Assembly (NCBI RefSeq): GCF_003945385.1
Contig: NZ_AP018920.1
Location: forward strand, 1,736,001-1,800,000
Source: Pseudonocardia autotrophica
GTDB taxonomy: Bacteria; Actinomycetota; Actinomycetes; Mycobacteriales; Pseudonocardiaceae
Direction: 5' to 3'
DNA length: 64,000 bases
The number at the start of each line of letters is the position of its first letter. The first letter of the stretch is position 1. Shown here in pieces: positions 52,169-60,381 of the stretch. Made by a program: the position numbers and the translations under genes. The notes under the pieces are model-generated. The model was not told where the DNA came from and did no database searches. It saw only the letters and a program-made list of their open reading frames with translations.

Positions 52169-53148
52169 CGGCGCAGCTCCCGCAGGTAGCCGCCGAAGCG
52201 CTCCAGGCCGTCGATGTTGCGCGGGCCGGAGATGCCCTCGTTGTAGTCGAGCACGAAGAAGTTGTCGGACTGCACGGCCGGAACGCTCCGGAGGGTCGGG
52301 AGCGACTTCAGGAAGTCGATCTTCTCGGTGGCGGACTGGTCACCGTAGTCGAGGATCATGATGATCTCGGGCTGCCGTTCCACCACGGTCTCCCAGCCGA
52401 CGTCGGTCCAGCGGCCGTCGATGTCGTCGAGGATGTTGCGGCCACCGGCGAGCCGGATGATGTCGTTCGGCGGCACCTGGTTCGCGGCGCTGTTCGGCCG
52501 GTCGGTGCCGGAGTCGTAGAGGAACACCGACGGCGGTGGATCCACCCGGGGCGCGGCAGCCTCGACCGCGGCGACCCTGGCCTGCATGTCGGCGACGACG
52601 GCGTCGGCCCGATCGGGCACCCGGAAGATGTCCCCGAGCCGGCGCATGTCCTCGTAGAGCCCCTCGATCGGGGTGACCCGCTGCGCGAAGCCCGGGTAGT
52701 TCCAGCAGGTCTCGGTGTGCATGAAGCTCTGGATGCCGAGCCGGTCGAGCAGCTCGGGGGTGATGCCACGCTCGTCGCTGAACCCGGACCGCCAACCGGC
52801 GACGACGAGATCGGCGCCCGCGTCGACGACCAGCTCGCGATTGAGCAGGTCGTCGGACAGCATCTCGACGCTCGCGTAGTCCTCGGCCCACGGCGACTCG
52901 GTGACCGGCGGGTTGGCCGGTGGCATCACGTAGCCGCGGACCTTGTCGGCGAGTCCGAGCGCGAACAGCTTGTCGGCGCTGCCGCCCTCGTAGGCGACGG
53001 CGCTGCGGGGTTCGCGGTACTCGACCGACTGGGCGCAGCGGGGGACGGTCGTCGTGGCCGCGGCATCGGCGTCGCCCACCTGCGCGCCGCAGGCGGTGGC
53101 GGTGAGCAGGGTGGCGAGCAGCAACGGGACGGCGCGGGTGGTCCGCAC
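52165..53148 (-). CDS. ABC transporter substrate-binding lipoprotein (FepB/BtuF class)
   Basis: Lipoprotein of 327 residues: signal peptide with lipobox TATAC and C20, then a class III binding fold with two lobes joined by a long helix. Recognisable segments are RSAVAYEGGSADKLFALGLADKV, GADLVVAGWRSGF and ERQPEIIMILDYG. It should bind a metal-chelator complex outside the membrane for the FecCD permease. GTG 53148 has GGAGG upstream and follows the ATPase gene by 23 nt. The ligand cannot be read from the sequence. Confidence 0.9.
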   Translation of the reverse strand: MRTTRAVPLLLATLLTATACGAQVGDADAAATTTVPRCAQSVEYREPRSAVAYEGGSADKLFALGLADKVRGYVMPPANPPVTESPWAEDYASVEMLSDDLLNRELVVDAGADLVVAGWRSGFSDERGITPELLDRLGIQSFMHTETCWNYPGFAQRVTPIEGLYEDMRRLGDIFRVPDRADAVVADMQARVAAVEAAAPRVDPPPSVFLYDSGTDRPNSAANQVPPNDIIRLAGGRNILDDIDGRWTDVGWETVVERQPEIIMILDYGDQSATEKIDFLKSLPTLRSVPAVQSDNFFVLDYNEGISGPRNIDGLERFGGYLRELRR

Positions 53149-53171
53149 GGGGGCCTCCAGGGTGGGGGTGA

Positions 53172-53960
53172 TCAGGGGAAGTGGGGGGCCGGCAGGGCGT
53201 AGAGCAGCCGGGGTGCGCCGGTCACCGGGTGTGCGACGACGTCGGCGTGCACCCCGAACACCCGCTGCACGAGGTCCGGGGTGAGCACCTGCTCCGGGCT
53301 GCCCGCGGCGACCAGCCGGCCGTCGTCGAGCACCCCGACCCGGTCGCAGACCGCGGCGGCGAGGTTGAGGTCGTGCAGCACGACGAGCACGGTCAGCCCG
53401 GCGTCGCGCAGCGCGGCGAGCAGGCCGAGCTGGTGGGCGATGTCGAGGTGGTTGGTCGGCTCGTCGAGCACCAGCACCTCGGGTGTCTGGGCCAGTGCGC
53501 GGGCGGCGAGCACCCGCTGGCGCTCGCCGCCGGACAGCGTCAGCACCCCGCGGCCGGCGAGGTGCGTGACGCCGACCCTGGCCATCGCCTCGGCGCAGAT
53601 CCGCTCGTCCTCCGGGCCGGGGGAGCGGTGCCCGGCCAGGTGCGGGGCACGGCCGAGTGCGACCAGCTCGGTGACGGTGAAGTCGAGATCGGAGCCGTGG
53701 TCCTGGGTCATCGCGGCGATCCGGCGGGCGTTCTCGCGCAGGCCGGAGTCGGCGAGGTCGTGGCCGTCGAGGTGCACGGTGCCGCGGACCGGTCGCAGCG
53801 CACGGTAGATGCAGCGCAGCGCGGTGGACTTGCCGCTGCCGTTCGGCCCGACCAGCCCGACGACGGTGCCGGTCGCGACGTCGAGCGACAACTCGCGCAC
53901 GATCTCCCGGCCGCCGGCGACGACCGAGATCCCCTTCAGTTCCAGACCCATCGGGTTCAC
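53172..53960 (-). CDS. ABC transporter ATPase (FecE/FepC class)
   Basis: Cytoplasmic ATPase of 262 residues. Walker A GPNGSGKS at residues 38-45, Q-loop AAMTQDHG, signature LSGGERQRVLAARAL, Walker B VLVLDEPTNHLD, and H-loop VVLHDLN are all intact. It powers the FecCD-type permease encoded just upstream, with which it overlaps (GTGA). Start GTG 53960 is used; ATG 53951 is an alternative. Confidence 0.93.
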   Translation of the reverse strand: MNPMGLELKGISVVAGGREIVRELSLDVATGTVVGLVGPNGSGKSTALRCIYRALRPVRGTVHLDGHDLADSGLRENARRIAAMTQDHGSDLDFTVTELVALGRAPHLAGHRSPGPEDERICAEAMARVGVTHLAGRGVLTLSGGERQRVLAARALAQTPEVLVLDEPTNHLDIAHQLGLLAALRDAGLTVLVVLHDLNLAAAVCDRVGVLDDGRLVAAGSPEQVLTPDLVQRVFGVHADVVAHPVTGAPRLLYALPAPHFP

Positions 53961-54988
53961 ACCCCGCCGAACACGTAGCCGCGGCGGCGCAGCAGCACCA
54001 GGAACACCGGGACGCCGACGAGTGCGGTGACCACGCCGAGCGGTAGCTCGCGCGGTGCGACGACGGTCCGTGCCAGCAGATCGACCCAGACCGCGAGCAC
54101 CGCACCGACCAGCGGTGCGAGCAGCAGGACCCGGCCGTGCACCGCCCCGGTGACCATCCGGACGAGGTGCGGCACGATCAGCCCGACGAACCCGATCGCC
54201 CCGGAGACGGCGACCATCGAGCCGGTCATCAGCGAGGTGAGCACGAACAGCCGCCTGCGCAGGATGCGGGTGTCCACACCGGAGCTGGCGGCGGTCTCGT
54301 CGCCGAGCGCGAGCACGTCGAGATCGCGGGCCCCGGCCCGCAGCAACACCATGCCGGCCAGCACCACCACGGTGACCACCGGCAGCGACTCCCAGGTCGC
54401 GGCGCCGAAGCCGCCGAGGGTCCAGTAGAGCACCGTGGAGGTCGCCTCACCCTGCGGCACCAGGTAGATCAGCAGGGCCATCACGGCCTGGAAGGCGTAG
54501 GCCAGCGCGATCCCGGTGAGCACCAGGCGCAGCGGGCTGGTCCCGGCGGGCCCGCGCCGGCGGGCGGCGGCGTGCACCAGCGCGGCCGCGGCGAGCGCGC
54601 CGAGGAACGCTCCGACCGACAGCGCGTGGATCCCGGCGAAGGCCAGCGCGCCGGTCACCATCACGGTCACCGCACCGACCGAGGCACCGGAGGAGATCCC
54701 CAGTACGAACGGGTCCGCGAGCGGGTTGCGCACCAGCGCCTGGACCCCGACCCCGACCGCGGCCAGACCGGCGCCGACCACAGCGGCGAGCAGCACCCGC
54801 GGGGTGCGGAGCTGCCAGATGATCTCGTAGGTCGGCAGCTCGTCCAGGGTGATCGTGCCGCCGGCGAGCGCGGCGCCCAGATAGCGGAGCGTGTCGGCCG
54901 GGGGGACGGGTGCGGGCCCGAGTCCGATCGCCAGGACGATCGACACGAGCAGCGCGGCGGAGAGCCCGAGGGCACCTTTGATGAACAT
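53957..54988 (-). CDS. FecCD-type ABC permease for a metal-chelate
   Basis: Permease of 343 residues with about ten membrane helices; conserved segments are TPRVLLAAVVGAGLAAVGVGVQALVRNPLADPFVLGISSGASVGAV and GFVGLIVPHLVRMVTG. A single permease gene is present, so it works as a homodimer. It is the first gene of a four-gene operon (permease, ATPase, binding protein, exporter). Its ATG lies inside a Fur/Zur-like box (54982-54996), so metal-dependent repression is likely. Confidence 0.93.
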   Translation of the reverse strand: MFIKGALGLSAALLVSIVLAIGLGPAPVPPADTLRYLGAALAGGTITLDELPTYEIIWQLRTPRVLLAAVVGAGLAAVGVGVQALVRNPLADPFVLGISSGASVGAVTVMVTGALAFAGIHALSVGAFLGALAAAALVHAAARRRGPAGTSPLRLVLTGIALAYAFQAVMALLIYLVPQGEATSTVLYWTLGGFGAATWESLPVVTVVVLAGMVLLRAGARDLDVLALGDETAASSGVDTRILRRRLFVLTSLMTGSMVAVSGAIGFVGLIVPHLVRMVTGAVHGRVLLLAPLVGAVLAVWVDLLARTVVAPRELPLGVVTALVGVPVFLVLLRRRGYVFGGV

Positions 54989-54996
54989 GATTATCG
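54982..54996. promoter_or_regulatory. Fur/Zur-like box at the permease start
   Basis: TGAACATGATTATCG agrees with the 7-1-7 pattern TGATAATnATTATCA at 11 of 14 defined positions. It covers the FecCD start codon. Confidence 0.6.
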
Positions 54997-55057
54997 TGAG
55001 TGTTTATCAGCCGGACGAGCGAACGGCCAGAGCGGCGGCCTGTACCGCCGGTCACCG

Positions 55058-55086
55058 TTGCACGACCGTAATGATAATGATAGTCG
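55058..55086 (+). promoter_or_regulatory. promoter of the metallophore biosynthesis operon
   Basis: TTGCAC (55058-55063) and TAGTCG (55081-55086), 17 nt apart and 7 nt before ATG 55094. The -10 is imperfect. The Fur/Zur-like box covers the spacer and -10. Confidence 0.5.
55072..55086. promoter_or_regulatory. Fur/Zur-like box at the biosynthesis operon promoter
   Basis: TGATAATGATAGTCG agrees with the 7-1-7 pattern TGATAATnATTATCA at 11 of 14 defined positions, with a perfect left arm. Outside it, ACGAC and GTCGT form a flanking inverted repeat. Confidence 0.65.
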
Positions 55087-55093
55087 TTAAAAC

Positions 55094-55822
55094 ATGACCA
55101 CCTCATCCGTTCCCGTGACGCCGCGGGAGCTCCCACCACCGCTGCCCGCCACCCGGATCGCCGAGCTCAACCGGCCGGACGGCACGCTGCACACGACGCG
55201 TTCGCACAGCTGGAACGGACTGGAGCTCGACGTCCCGCCCGGGGTGTTCAAGCCCGGCCTGACCAGCGCGATGATCGCGGACCGGGTGCTGTCCGGGGAG
55301 ATCGAGACGCGCGGACGCCGGTACCTGGCGATGGGCTGCGGGCTCGGCATCGAGGTCGTCGCGGCCGGGCTCCGCGGGGCCACGCACACCTGGGCGGTGG
55401 ACGTCCATCCGGCGAGCGTCGAGACCGCCGTGCGGCAGCACCGGCGGTTCGCCGGTGGCGAGGCCTGCACCGGGGTCGTCGCCGACCTGCTGGACGGCGT
55501 GCCGGAAGGTATCGGTGTGGACGTCGTGACCTTCAATCCGCCCGCCGTCAGCGTCCCGGTCGCCGACGATCCGGACGTGGTGCGCAACGTCTGCCAGGGT
55601 GTCCCGCTGCTGCAGCGGTTCTTCGCCCAGCTCGCCGGGCGCGACGTGCTCGCCCCCGGCGCGGAGGTCTTCGTGATCGCCTCGAACACCGCCGATCTGC
55701 CAGGGCTGGTCGACGCGGCGGAGCGATCCGGGTTCGCCGCCGAGCTCGCGCTGCGCCACGACTGGGGCGACGGCGTGCTCACCCACCTGTTCCGCTTCAC
55801 CCGGCCCGGGGCTCCGCGGTGA
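55094..55822 (+). CDS. class I SAM-dependent methyltransferase of the metallophore operon
   Basis: Methyltransferase of 242 residues. Motif I YLAMGCGLGIEVVAAG is at residues 77-92, the acidic strand WAVDVHPAS follows, and motif IV is FNPPA (148-151) where HemK/PrmC-type N- or O-methyltransferases have NPPY; loss of the aromatic residue suggests a non-aminogroup or unusual acceptor, or a small-molecule target. First gene of a four-gene operon with DUF364, kinase and PLP genes. Its TGA overlaps the next start (GTGA). Confidence 0.85.
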   Translation: MTTSSVPVTPRELPPPLPATRIAELNRPDGTLHTTRSHSWNGLELDVPPGVFKPGLTSAMIADRVLSGEIETRGRRYLAMGCGLGIEVVAAGLRGATHTWAVDVHPASVETAVRQHRRFAGGEACTGVVADLLDGVPEGIGVDVVTFNPPAVSVPVADDPDVVRNVCQGVPLLQRFFAQLAGRDVLAPGAEVFVIASNTADLPGLVDAAERSGFAAELALRHDWGDGVLTHLFRFTRPGAPR

Positions 55823-56628
55823 GCCGGGCCGTCGCGGACCTGCTGGACGAGGCGCTCACCGGGGGTGGGGACCCGCTGCCCGACGGCGACACCGCCACCA
55901 GCGTGTTCTGGCTGGGCCACGGGACCCGGCTGGCCGGCGGTCCGGTCACCTACCGCAACCACTACGTGCTGGTGCGGTGCGGCCGGGCGTTCGGGGCGGC
56001 GTCGGTGCGCGCCGGCGAGCTCGATCCGGTCGCCTGCCAGGACCTCTCCGGGCTCCCGCTGGCCGAGCTGATGGCGCCCGGGCAGCCGTACCCGGTCCGG
56101 ATCGCTGCACTGGACGCCCGGCTCGCCGCGGCCCGCCCGTTCGCCACCGACCCCGCTGCCGAGCGGGTGGAGCTCCCCGCCGGGACCCCGGAGACGCGGG
56201 CGCTCGCCAGGGACGCGGCCGTCGCCGGGCTGCTCGACGTGCCCGCCGGGGCCCGGGTGGCGCTGATCGGAGTGGTGAACCCGCTGGTCGCGGCCATCCG
56301 GGAGCGCGGAGCGCAGTGCCTGCCGTGCGACCTGGATCTGCGGCGCACCCAGTGGGACGACCCGGTGTCGGACTCCGCGGACGAGGTGATCGACGCCGCG
56401 GACGCGGTCGTCGCGACCGGGATGACGCTGGCCAACGGCACGTTCGACCGGATCGTCGCGCGCTGCGGTGAGCGGGGCGTTCCACTCACCGTCTACGCCC
56501 AGACCGGGGCCGCGGTGGCGCGGGCGTTCCTCGGTGACGGGATCGCGGCACTGTCCGCGGAGCCGTTCCCGTTCTCCCAGTTCAGCGCGGACGCCACGGC
56601 GCTGTACCGGTACCGGACGGGCCGGTGA
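55819..56628 (+). CDS. DUF4213/DUF364 protein (putative heavy-metal chelation domain)
   Basis: Rossmann-like protein of 269 residues. The N-terminal 110 residues match DUF4213 (enolase-N-like); the C-terminal part matches DUF364, described as a putative heavy-metal chelation domain: VALIGVVNPLVAAIRERG near residue 150, then SADEVIDAADAVVATGMTLANGTFDRI, and FPFSQF near the end. No catalytic chemistry is established for the family. Overlaps with both neighbours (GTGA) make it part of a strictly coupled operon, where it could assemble, sense or protect the metal-ligand complex. Confidence 0.85.
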   Translation: MSRAVADLLDEALTGGGDPLPDGDTATSVFWLGHGTRLAGGPVTYRNHYVLVRCGRAFGAASVRAGELDPVACQDLSGLPLAELMAPGQPYPVRIAALDARLAAARPFATDPAAERVELPAGTPETRALARDAAVAGLLDVPAGARVALIGVVNPLVAAIRERGAQCLPCDLDLRRTQWDDPVSDSADEVIDAADAVVATGMTLANGTFDRIVARCGERGVPLTVYAQTGAAVARAFLGDGIAALSAEPFPFSQFSADATALYRYRTGR

Positions 56629-57551
56629 GGACCGGCCACGGGTACGGCAGCTGCCATCACGGGGAGCTGCTCCAGGGTTTCTTCCGCGGCCCGGGCGGGC
56701 GGCCCCGGCCCGGCCTGGTCACGCTGCCGTCGCCGGTCGCGGGCGTGCACGCCCGGTTCCGGCCGGACCCGGAGCCGGTCGGGGTGACGGTGCACCCGCG
56801 CGGCCGGACCAAGGCGGCCCACGCCGCGCAGCTCGCGTTGCGGGCGATCGCCCCGCCCGGTGGCCCCGCCGGTGGCCGGCTGCGGCTGGCCGGGCCGGTA
56901 CCGACCGGGCTGGGGATGGGCTCGTCCACCGCCGACGTCGTCGCCGCGGTGCGCGCGGTCGCGGACGCCTGCGGGATCGTGCCCGATCCGCGCACGGTGG
57001 CCCGGATCGCGGTCGCGGCGGAGGGCGCCAGCGATCCGCTGATGTTCGACGACCCGGCCACCCGGCTGTTCGCGCAGCGTGACGGCGTCGTGGTCGAGGT
57101 GCTCGGGCCGGCGCTGCCGCCGCTGCTGGTGCTCGGCTGCCTGCTCGACGGCGGACGCCCGGTCGACACCCCGGCGGCCGAACCCGCGATCCCGCCGGAC
57201 GGCGTCGTCGACGCCTACGAGGAGTTGCGCGACCGGCTGCGTGCGGGGCTGCTGCGGGCCGATCCCGCGGAGGTGGCCGCCGTCGCCACCCGCAGTGCCC
57301 GGCTGCACCGCACCGACGACCAGCTCGACCGGCTGCTCGGGGCGGCCGAGGTCCCGGGGGTGCTGGGCGTGCAGATCGCGCACAGCGGCAGCGTCGCCGG
57401 ATTGATCGTCGATCCGGCAGGCCCCGATCCGGGGCGGGTGGTCGAGCGGGCGACCCGGGCGCTGCGCGCCGCGGGCCTGCCGTCGACCGGGCCGTTCACG
57501 GTCGGCACCGGTGTACCGGTGGCCCCGGTCGTGGCCGGGCTGCGCCGGTGA
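56625..57551 (+). CDS. GHMP-family kinase, L-threonine kinase (PduX)-like
   Basis: Small-molecule kinase of 308 residues. The N terminus GHGYGSCHHGELLQGF resembles the GTCGELLQG start of PduX L-threonine kinase, and the GHMP phosphate loop PTGLGMGSSTADVVA is at residues 93-107. PduX makes O-phospho-L-threonine. Here the acceptor is probably a hydroxy amino acid (serine, threonine or homoserine) that becomes the leaving-group substrate of the PLP enzyme encoded next. No cobalamin or propanediol genes are nearby, so a B12 role is unlikely. Confidence 0.82.
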   Translation: MRTGHGYGSCHHGELLQGFFRGPGGRPRPGLVTLPSPVAGVHARFRPDPEPVGVTVHPRGRTKAAHAAQLALRAIAPPGGPAGGRLRLAGPVPTGLGMGSSTADVVAAVRAVADACGIVPDPRTVARIAVAAEGASDPLMFDDPATRLFAQRDGVVVEVLGPALPPLLVLGCLLDGGRPVDTPAAEPAIPPDGVVDAYEELRDRLRAGLLRADPAEVAAVATRSARLHRTDDQLDRLLGAAEVPGVLGVQIAHSGSVAGLIVDPAGPDPGRVVERATRALRAAGLPSTGPFTVGTGVPVAPVVAGLRR

Positions 57552-58636
57552 GCGCGGTGGAGCACGTCGCCGACGCCGTCGGGCGGCCGGATCTGATCCG
57601 GCTCGACGACGGCCTCTACTGCCTGCGGTTCGAGACGATGAAGGTGCTCAGCGCCGACGCCGCCGTCCGGCACCTGCTCGACACCGGCCGGATCGCGCCG
57701 GGCGACACCCTGCTGGACTCCTCCAGCGGCATCTACGCGATCGCGCTCGCGCTGGCCTGTCACCGCTACGGGCTGGGCTGCCACGTCGTCGGCTCGACCA
57801 CCGTCGACGACGCGGTCCGGATCCAGCTGGAGCTGCTCGGCGCGAGACTGGACCCGATGCCCCCGTCGGACGATCTCAAGCTCGACCAGAGCAGGCGGGT
57901 CGCCCGGGTGCACGCGCTGCTGGCCGCCGATCCCCGGCTGCACTGGATGCGGCAGTACCACGACGACGTGCACCAGCTCGGCTACCGGCCGGTCGCCGAG
58001 ACGGTGCGCGACGCGCTCGGCCCGGTCCCGCTGACGGTGGTCGGCGGGGTCGGGTCCGGGGCGTCCACCGGTGCGCTGGCCCGCTACCTGCGGGCCGCCG
58101 ACCCGCCCGGCCGGCGCACCCGGCTGGTCGGGGTGCAGCCCTTCGGCAGCGTCACCTTCGGCAGCGAGCACGTCGCCGATCCGGACATCATCATCGCCGG
58201 GATCGGCAGCTCCATCCCGTTCGGCAACGTGGAGCACGCCGCCTATGACGTCGTGCACTGGACCGGTTTCGGCGCCGCGCTGTCCGGTTCGGTGGCGCTG
58301 CTGCGCCGGCACGCGGTGTTCGCCGGGCTGTCCGCGGGCGCGGCGCACCTGGCGGCCTGCTGGGAGCGGAGCCTGGACGTGGACCGCACCGTGCTGTTCG
58401 TGGCGCCCGACACCGGACACCGCTACGTCGGCGGGGTCTTCGCCCGGCACACCGAGGCCGAACCGGTCGAGGACCTGGCACCGCACCCGGTCGGCGACAC
58501 CGCCGAGCTGGCACTGCCGTGGTCGCGGATGGAGTGGGCCGGGGCGCCGGCACCGCCCGCGGCGGTACCCGGGCCGGACGCCGCGATCCCGGCCCCGCGG
58601 GCACGCCCGGCCGGGGTGCACCCCGGCCGGGGCTGA
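57548..58636 (+). CDS. divergent cysteine-synthase-like PLP enzyme
   Basis: Fold-type II PLP protein of 362 residues. The PLP lysine is probably K32 in FETMKVLSADAAV, where cysteine synthases and SbnA have a GSxKDR motif; the asparagine loop TSGNTG is replaced by DSSSG (57-61), and the glycine phosphate loop is GGVGSGASTGAL near residue 168. These changes predict a different substrate from O-acetylserine. With the kinase gene next door, a beta-replacement on O-phosphoserine or O-phosphothreonine, as in SbnA, is the best guess. The last 30 residues are a Pro/Ala tail. Last gene of the operon. Confidence 0.82.
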   Translation: MSAVEHVADAVGRPDLIRLDDGLYCLRFETMKVLSADAAVRHLLDTGRIAPGDTLLDSSSGIYAIALALACHRYGLGCHVVGSTTVDDAVRIQLELLGARLDPMPPSDDLKLDQSRRVARVHALLAADPRLHWMRQYHDDVHQLGYRPVAETVRDALGPVPLTVVGGVGSGASTGALARYLRAADPPGRRTRLVGVQPFGSVTFGSEHVADPDIIIAGIGSSIPFGNVEHAAYDVVHWTGFGAALSGSVALLRRHAVFAGLSAGAAHLAACWERSLDVDRTVLFVAPDTGHRYVGGVFARHTEAEPVEDLAPHPVGDTAELALPWSRMEWAGAPAPPAAVPGPDAAIPAPRARPAGVHPGRG

Positions 58637-58807
58637 CCTGCTGCGGCCGGCGCCGGTCCGGGTTCGGTCCCACCGCCTCCGGTCCGGCTCCATCGGCCCG
58701 GTCCGGCTCGGTCCGCGCCGGATCCCGATCCCGGGCTGCACGGTGTGCGCCGGTCTGCGCGGGGTGAGAGCGCGGGGCGAGCGCTGGCCCGGTGCCGCGG
58801 CGGGACC

Positions 58808-58813
58808 TACCGT
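58808..58813 (+). promoter_or_regulatory. -10 element of the GlcD-like gene
   Basis: TACCGT ends 7 nt before ATG 58821. Confidence 0.55.
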
Positions 58814-58820
58814 CACCGGC

Positions 58821-60326
58821 ATGTCCGAGCGCGAACCCGTCGGTGACCACCTCCCCGATGGCCCACCCGTGGTCGTCGAACCGGAGGGCAGGCCGTTCGG
58901 CGGTTCGACCGGCCCGGCGGAGCTGCACCCGTCGGACCCGGACGCGGCGGGCCGGGCGGTGCTCGCCGAGCTGTCGCGGGTGCTGGGCGCCGACCAGGTC
59001 CGTACCGACCCGGACACCGTCCGGCCCTACGTACACGACGAGGCCGAGTGGGCCGAGCACGGGACCCCGCTGTGCCTGGTCCGGGCCCGTGGCACCGCCG
59101 ACGTGGCCGCCGTGGTCGCCGCCTGCGCACGGCACCGGGTCCCGGTGGTCGCGCGCGGTGCGGGCACCGGCCTGTCCGGCGGCGCGAACGCGGTCGAGGG
59201 ATGCGTGCTGCTCTCGCTGGAGCGGATGACCGCGATCCGGGAGATCTCGGCGGGGGAGCGACTCGCCGTCGTCGAACCCGGGGTGGTGAACGACGATCTG
59301 CGCGCCGCCTGCGCCGCGCAGGGCCTCTGGTACCCACCGGACCCGGCGTCGGCGCCCTGGTCGACGATCGGCGGCAACGTCGCCACCAACGCGGGCGGCC
59401 TGTGCTGCGTGAAGTACGGCGTCACCCGCGACTACGTACTGGCGCTCGAGGTCGTCACCGCCGACGGCGAGGTGGTGCGGGTCGGGCGGCGCACCGCGAA
59501 GGGCGTTGCGGGCTACGACCTGGCCGGGCTGATGGTCGGCTCGGAGGGCACCCTCGGCGTCATCACCGAGGTGACGGTGAAGCTGCGCCCGGCCCGTCCG
59601 GCGGCGCCGCGCACCGTGGTCGGGTTCTTCGACTCGCTCGCCGACTGCGGGGCCGCGGTCGCCGCCGTCACCGAACGCGGGTTGCAGCCCGCCGTGTTCG
59701 AACTGGTGGACCGGGAGTGCCTGGCCGCCGTCAACCGCTGGCGCAACGCCGGATTGCCGGAGGGGGCTGCGGCGCTGCTGCTCGCGCAGACCGACCTGCC
59801 CGAACCGGCCGCGGCGGCCGAGGCCGATGCGATCCTCGCCGCCTTCACCGAGCACGGCGCGACCGACGCGATGGCCTCCACCGACCCGACCGAGGCCGAC
59901 GCGCTGTTCGCCGCCCGCCGGATGGCCTACCCGGCACTGGAACAGCTCGGGATGGGGATGCTCACCGAGGACGTCTGCGTACCCCGGACCCGGATGGCGC
60001 AGATGCTGGCCAGGATCGAGGAGATCGGCCGCCGGCTCGACGTCCGGATCGCCACCGTCGCGCACGCCGGCGACGGGAACCTGCATCCGCTGATGCTCAC
60101 CCCGCACGACGATCCGGCCGCCAGGGACCGCACCCGCGCGGCGTTCGACGAGATCATCTCCGCGGCCGTCGAGCTGGGCGGCACGGTCACCGGTGAGCAC
60201 GGTGTGGGTCTGCTGAAGCGGGACGGCATGGAGCGCGAGCTGGGTCCGCGGGTGGTGGCGATGCAGCGCGCGGTGAAGGCGGCGCTGGATCCGCACGGCA
60301 TCCTCAACCCGGGCAAGGCCGTCTGA
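58821..60326 (+). CDS. FAD-binding oxidase (GlcD / D-lactate dehydrogenase-like)
   Basis: Protein of 501 residues of the FAD-linked oxidase group. The FAD domain has PVVARGAGTGLSGGANAVEG near residue 112, STIGGNVATNAGGLCCVKYG near 178, and VGSEGTLGVITEVTV near 236; the C-terminal domain has HAGDGNLHPLML and the end motif TVTGEHGVGLLKRDGM with ILNPGKAV. Substrate is likely a 2-hydroxy acid such as glycolate or D-lactate. ATG 58821 follows a TACCGT -10 by 7 nt. It is outside the metallophore operon (184-bp gap with its own promoter). Confidence 0.9.
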   Translation: MSEREPVGDHLPDGPPVVVEPEGRPFGGSTGPAELHPSDPDAAGRAVLAELSRVLGADQVRTDPDTVRPYVHDEAEWAEHGTPLCLVRARGTADVAAVVAACARHRVPVVARGAGTGLSGGANAVEGCVLLSLERMTAIREISAGERLAVVEPGVVNDDLRAACAAQGLWYPPDPASAPWSTIGGNVATNAGGLCCVKYGVTRDYVLALEVVTADGEVVRVGRRTAKGVAGYDLAGLMVGSEGTLGVITEVTVKLRPARPAAPRTVVGFFDSLADCGAAVAAVTERGLQPAVFELVDRECLAAVNRWRNAGLPEGAAALLLAQTDLPEPAAAAEADAILAAFTEHGATDAMASTDPTEADALFAARRMAYPALEQLGMGMLTEDVCVPRTRMAQMLARIEEIGRRLDVRIATVAHAGDGNLHPLMLTPHDDPAARDRTRAAFDEIISAAVELGGTVTGEHGVGLLKRDGMERELGPRVVAMQRAVKAALDPHGILNPGKAV

Positions 60327-60381
60327 GCGATCCCCCGGATGGCGGCGACTACTCCGGGTGGTCGCCGGGAACCCCGATGGC

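Noticed and set aside
56625..57551. A cobalamin-pathway L-threonine kinase
   Set aside because: No other cobalamin or propanediol gene lies nearby; operon context points to a metallophore-like pathway.
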